Below, in pieces: positions 60,301 through 64,000 of a DNA stretch of 64,000 bases (position 1 is its first letter; each line of letters opens with the position of its first letter). The notes beneath the pieces are model-generated. The model had not been told where the DNA came from, made no database searches, and saw only the letters and a list, made by a program, of their open reading frames with translations. The translations under genes and the position numbers were made by a program. This DNA comes from Siphonodentalium dalli (lineage: Eukaryota; Mollusca; Scaphopoda; Gadilida; Siphonodentaliidae), in assembly GCA_032622095.1 (NCBI GenBank), contig CP136065.1, positions 21,066,134-21,130,133 of the forward strand, read 5' to 3'.

Positions 60301-63300
60301 AATTTTATAATGTTTAATGTGTTAAGCCAATGCATTCTGTTATATATGCGAGTCGACCTATGGTCGACTCGCATATATAAGAGAATGCATTGGCACAGGG
60401 CCCTTCTGTTGGGTAAAGGGTTAATGTGATTGGGAATCTTTTGTGTTATTTGATTCAAGTCAAAATCAAATGTTCCGATTCAAATGTTATCAAATCTTTG
60501 CGATTGGGTACAATCCAATGCTATCAAAGCACAGACCACAACACAAATAGATGTCAGATATTGAGGAAAGATGGCACGTAGTCGATACAGATATCACTGT
60601 TGCCAATGATCTATAAACAGACCACCAACTAAGAATGATGTTGGACTGCTTGGTTCCAGGAATAGCAGTCACATGGGAATTGTGTGACCATATTGAATAT
60701 TTTAATTGTGAGATTTATAAGTACTGCTAGCCAAATTTTCTATTTTCAAACTAATTACTATTTCTTACTCATGTTAGTTAACCAGTTAATAAGTTAATGG
60801 AATTAAAGGCAATTTATGTGTAAAGATGGGTAACTCTTTCGTTAAACCTGTAACCAAGTTTATAAGGGGTTTTTCTTAATAATCTTGGCTTTTATAATTA
60901 TTGCTTGTGATTATGTTGATTCAAGTTACTGAGACAATCATAATTAATTTCTATGAAATGCGAGAGTGAGTAAAGGGCGGCAACTCTATTTTATTTTATT
61001 TTCAAGTGAGAATGAGTGTGTGGATGAGAATCAATCATTCTTCATTCTACATTTCTATCATTCCAATGTTCTACCAATTTAATCTGAACTCTATCTGTGA
61101 TAAACATTAATTATTGAAGAAAACATTATTAGCATGTGCAATCCTTAAGTAACAGGAACTCCCGAGGGAAAGACCGGACAAAAACCAAGATATCACAATA
61201 GCATACAAAATGGCAGATTTCAATATACATAACATCAATATACATAACATATTTTTATTTCCTCCTACTTCTTCTATTGTATTACATTCTTTTCACAACA
61301 TGTTAAAAATGCATAATCCGATTAAGTGCCCCTCAATTACTATTTATTTGGTTTCGGGGGTAAAAGATATTTGATTCGAGTTGAGGAACCCACCTATCAA
61401 AGCTCAGAGTTATTAGATATAAATTTTTTAAATCTATTATTTTTCACCATCGAGACTTATTAATAGTGGCCCAGTAAAAAGTCGACGAGCCGACGGTCTC
61501 GGACCAAATTGCAGATGAAAATGGATAACTCTAAAGTCAACAGGGTTTATGTTGATAATAAGGCCAAATTTCATCGAACAACATGTTGATAAATAACACG
61601 TTTTGTGAAATTCTGATAACTGAAGAGGCATTTATAAAAATGTTGCTGTTGTTGGAATCTGATTATATGGGGACCATCGAATCAGATTGAGTACCTTTAA
61701 AATGAATACTTTTAATGCCCAATTTTTGGTATGATTTAACAGTAAAAAAAAGCCCCAAAAAATATTAATTATTCTACAATACCTTTCTCTTCGTGTGAGA
61801 TGAGTTGTACCACTGCCATCTAATTCTGTTACTTTCTTGCTTTGTTTGGCACCTGTTCGATTTGGGTTGGAGACTTCAATCAAATGTTCAACACCTTTAG
61901 GTTTCTGAAGCATGAACAAATAAAGCTTATTGTCGATATGCCTTACTATGATCTCTCAAACACTATACATACTGTCCTAGCAAATGCCCAATAATATTAA
62001 AGCTGCCAGGTCCCAGATTATTACTATTTCATAGGCTTCAGGAATTAACATTTTTTATTTTGAGTCTCGGAGTCACGTTTCAAAGCTCAGCTAGGCAAGC
62101 GAAAACTCTTCTGGATTCTTCCGGAAAATATAGATTCCAATTAAATTATTGAATAGATGTAAGTTTTAAACAAAATGTATATACTCGCCATTACTTCAAG
62201 AGAATTAAAAGAAATTCTTGCTTTGCAGAACAATAACTGCCAATAACTGCCAATAAATGACATTTACGTTTGATGTAAAAACTGCGATTCACTTTGTGAC
62301 ATCACAACTAATATCAGCCGAGTTTGGTGTATTATCAGACAAGTTTGTGGGGTTATCAGCCGAGTTTGGGACGATATCAGATGAGGTCGATAATAGGTCG
62401 CTCAACTTCTCAAGGCAAAATTATAATATATAATTAATAAATATTTCTCAGGTACAACATCCTTATATGCATATCTGTCAAGAAGATAATTTAAATTAGT
62501 GATTGACGATACCATGGTGTGACATTGACGGCTTGTGATGAGTCGAGGAGTTGGAATGTAAGATCCAAGCCACCAATGTCAAACCATGTTACCACCAATT
62601 TATCACGTATAAGTTCCATTCATTGTCATTGACATTTTTCTGGTGGAATGATTAGCAAAACGTCAAAATATCTTATTGGTCTCTCCATTACGTTGTTCAA
62701 AGTAAATTAAAAAGCATTGCAGCTAGAGACGGTAAGAACAGTTGTCTTGGTTTTCCTTATGTTTTCAGCTAGAGATGTCAACATGGAATCTATAATGCAG
62801 CTCTCTGGCCGTCAAAGATGTTCTTTCTTAGACAGTGGAGGTGGAACATACAAATATTTATTATATTTACATCAACATTTGATGTCAAAATATAAATCAT
62901 ATGGATCCTAATCGCAGAAGACCAAACGTATTATTCCACTCAAGATGGTAACCTACTCTCGCCTCAGCATCATGACGTTATACTTTTGCATCATTCGGTA
63001 TCCTTGTGGGTTATTTTAACAGAAAAGGTTGGTGATGTTGTAGCTTCAAGAACGTGTTAGGCCTAACCATGTGTGTCATTTTGTGGTCTGGGTCCTAATA
63101 AACAGCTATGGAAAATATAACAAACACAACACATACTTCCGAGTAGAGTACGGTTTTTTCTCCTCTCGTGAGATGCGAGGATTATCTTCACTCGGCTGGT
63201 GCCTCGTAAATATAATTCTCCACATATCAAATGAGAAGAAAAATCATACACTACTCATAACAATTAACTATTGTCTATGTATAAGTGTTTTAATCTCTTG

Positions 63301-63675
63301 ACCACATATAATATTAATATGATCAGAAAAAGGTCACACATCCCCAATAACCCAACAAACCAATATACATGTATGAGGGCACTGTGTTACCCTTTTCTTC
63401 TGACGAGAGGAACTGAAGATCGCTTGCAGAGTTTAGAATTTAAACAGTTTAATTTATGTTCAGCTATCCCTGTATATGTATATCACTTTATAGGTATAAC
63501 ATACGCTTTCTTCATCATCTGAGTCTTCCTCGCTCTCATCAGAGTATGCTGGTGGCAAATCTCCAGTAGCACCAGTTTTCTCTGTCTCTTTCTCTTTCAC
63601 TTTGTCTTTGTCCGCCGTCTTCTGACCTTCTTCTGCGGTTTCTTCCTCATCGTCACTGGGCAATCCTCTTTGTTT
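57282..63675 (-). CDS. PDAP1: PDAP1 (HASPP28) orthologue, exons 2 to end
   Basis: 28-kDa heat- and acid-stable phosphoprotein (PDGF-associated protein 1), a small, charged, mostly helical and disordered protein of the PP28 family reported as RNA- and growth-factor-associated. Minus-strand exons are 63675-63505, 61904-61783, 59895-59744 and 57331-57282. They join in frame: an acidic Ser/Asp/Glu region, then [14 protein letters not shown] (the conserved 'KGVEGLI-x-x-xNPNR' core), [20 protein letters not shown], and [20 protein letters not shown], ending in a short Lys/Ala-rich exon. The invariant 'RRERE-E-IEK' and 'ADLARLA-IRKQRE' blocks make the family certain. The Gly/Lys-rich N-terminus expected upstream of KQRG lies beyond the window. 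The gene is convergent with ADAMTS, separated by about 9.5 kb. Confidence 0.94.
57344..57559. repeat. 54-bp tandem repeat, 4 copies
   Basis: aatagaaagtgatgagctag, gaagggcaaccaatgagaag, agagcattcaat; starts at 57344, 57398, 57452 and 57506. It abuts the acceptor of the last PDAP1 exon on the intron side. Confidence 0.95.
58062..58983. mobile_element. Nested PIF/Harbinger-like TIR element with an ORF
   Basis: TIRs ggccataggaagttgattct continuing to ctcagacac, and the complement gtgtctgagaaacagagaat to the closing ggcc; about 34 bp with one mismatch. Both flanks read TAA; removing the element restores atataagagaatgc of the host MITE. A 3-bp TAA TSD fits PIF/Harbinger (TWA sites), but no DDE transposase or Myb-like protein is encoded. 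Near the right end are three copies of a 'aaaacctgcctgccggtaaa' repeat. Confidence 0.78.
58278..58682 (+). CDS. 134-residue ORF inside the nested TIR element
   Basis: The only substantial ORF in the element, starting [20 protein letters not shown]. The middle ([20 protein letters not shown], then [13 protein letters not shown]) looks like a folded alpha/beta domain; the end is Ser/Thr-rich with a short hydrophobic tail ([11 protein letters not shown]). AATAAA follows about 70 bases after the stop. I do not recognise the family. It could be an accessory protein of the element, a captured host fragment, or chance. Confidence 0.45.
   Translation: MSGILIERARSTSAKTMVAILNVCVWDGNKYLIPWTIVSVDIDETCRNLSERITSQHGGSIKSISVGKNKTSDFDFVSPELKATQVADIFGFYFKITVTTNTSSSTCQHATTSADAPTKSAFSVLMLLFYVMKV
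59155..59345. mobile_element. Repeat family B copy
   Basis: Directly follows the TTAA of the previous MITE: ccctttctctgctaaacact, later cctcaataaatagggctcct and tctgccgtctgcttatatta. Related to 23060-23235 and 34560-34740. Confidence 0.5.
59346..59650. repeat. Partial tandem duplication, about 130-150 bp
   Basis: atttagtcatacaaagagta recurs as atttagtcatgcaaagagta about 128 bp later; gaagatcggatcagagatgt recurs diverged as gatgatcggatgagagatgt. Two units, intronic. Confidence 0.6.
59744..59895 (-). CDS. PDAP1: PDAP1 helical exon
   Basis: Minus-strand acceptor ttttgcag, donor gtaagg. It encodes [20 protein letters not shown], then [20 protein letters not shown] and a Lys/Glu-rich end. This is the most conserved PDAP1 block. 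It ends in phase 1. Confidence 0.95.
60025..60424. mobile_element. piggyBac-like MITE (TTAA-CCCTTTACCCAACA), intact, two facing palindromes
   Basis: TTAA at both ends; ccctttacccaacaaaccgg at the left and ctgttgggtaaaggg at the right, 400 bp. Contains modular palindromes at about 60176-60246 and 60328-60393 facing each other, separated by a T-rich spacer (acattctttaacaattttat). It is the intact reference for the broken copy at 57829-59152. In a PDAP1 intron. Confidence 0.9.
61311..61703. mobile_element. MITE family F, diverged copy
   Basis: Left end aatccgattaagtgcccctc; right end cgaatcagattgagtacctt. Internal gatatttgattcgagttgag and cctatcaaagctcagagtta match 48569-48881. Ends about 80 bp from a PDAP1 exon. 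The remaining intron DNA (61905-63504) shows no other feature. Confidence 0.7.
61783..61904 (-). CDS. PDAP1: PDAP1 conserved core exon
   Basis: Minus-strand acceptor gcttcag, donor gtattg; 40 codons plus two bases. It encodes [16 protein letters not shown], then KKVTELDG and LTRRE. The NPNR motif followed by KKVT and the RRER start of the coiled region is the PP28-family core. Confidence 0.95.
63505..63675 (-). CDS. PDAP1: PDAP1 acidic exon
   Basis: Minus-strand acceptor ttccag, donor gtatgt; 57 codons, phase 0 at both ends. It begins [17 protein letters not shown] and ends [13 protein letters not shown]. The Ser residues in acidic context fit the casein-kinase-2-type phosphorylated region of PDAP1. 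Confidence 0.9.
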
Positions 63676-63810
63676 CTGGAAGATAATTATATAGAATGAG
63701 TAACAAAATCAGAGGTCAATCGTTGTTGGAAAATGTACAACCCATACAATTATGATAATGATCACTTTTACAAATGTATTTTGGCATTGTGTCAGTGCCT
63801 ATCAGTTATA

Positions 63811-64000
63811 TTAACCCTTTACCCAACAAAATGGCGAAAAACGCCCAAATAAAGCTTCGACAGCCTAAAATATCTTACAAATATGGATATCATTGGAACC
63901 GGTTCATTGACCACATTGTGATGGTTACAGTTATGCCCTGTGCCAATGCATTCTCTTATATATGCGAGTTGACCATATAAGAGAATGCATTGGCCTAACA
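63811..64000. mobile_element. piggyBac-like MITE (TTAA-CCCTTTACCCAACA), cut by window end
   Basis: TTAA then ccctttacccaacaaaatgg, the caataaagcttc-type block, and a shortened palindrome at about 63940-63997 with its centre partly deleted (gcgagttgaccatataagag). Third copy of the 60025-60424 subfamily. Confidence 0.8.

Noticed and set aside
61632-61919. 95-residue minus-strand frame as a single gene
   Set aside because: It is PDAP1 exon 61904-61783 read through into introns at both ends.
1-64000. tRNA, rRNA or snRNA genes
   Set aside because: I looked for conserved tRNA A/B-box patterns and rRNA-like blocks by eye and found none; a covariance-model scan would be decisive.

Overview
This is animal (metazoan) nuclear DNA: AT-rich, full of introns, with GT-AG splice sites and many MITE-like and minisatellite repeats. 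Repeats occupy most of the sequence. Helitron-like ends, several TTAA-flanked MITE families and a non-LTR reverse-transcriptase remnant suggest a marine invertebrate, possibly a lophotrochozoan. The phylum cannot be fixed from the sequence.

Layout. 1-17.3 kb: a GAT/GAC-rich block dominated by about 16.1 kb of a 79-bp satellite with internal higher-order duplications; a 469-bp palindrome-bearing MITE sits near its left edge. 17.6-47.7 kb: the 3' part of an ADAMTS secreted metalloproteinase gene on the + strand. Fourteen coding exons join without a frame break into about 624 residues: end of the catalytic domain, disintegrin-like, TSR1, Cys-rich, spacer, TSR2-4, PLAC, stop. The domain order and the Cys-rich/spacer sequence best fit the ADAMTS2/3/14 (procollagen N-proteinase) group. 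The zinc-site exons lie left of the window, so the satellite probably sits in an intron of this gene. 47.7-57.3 kb: intergenic, with nested TIR elements, a 68-bp tandem array and degenerate repeats. 57.3-63.7 kb: four exons of a PDAP1 (HASPP28) orthologue on the - strand, convergent with ADAMTS; its first exon(s) lie beyond the right edge.

The two genes have no evident functional link. The main point of interest is how repeats meet the ADAMTS gene. Two tandem arrays (85-bp period after exon 5; roughly 43-49 bp after exon 9) begin inside an exon and copy the exon 3' end plus its splice donor, so a row of donor-like sites follows the real one. A third array starts just after the exon 11 donor, and a MITE begins at intron position +5 after exon 12. 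A second theme is a roughly 75-bp palindrome found inside MITEs with several unrelated terminal repeats. A third is a 3-bp-TSD, PIF/Harbinger-like TIR element nested in one of those MITEs and carrying a 134-residue ORF with its own poly(A) signal.
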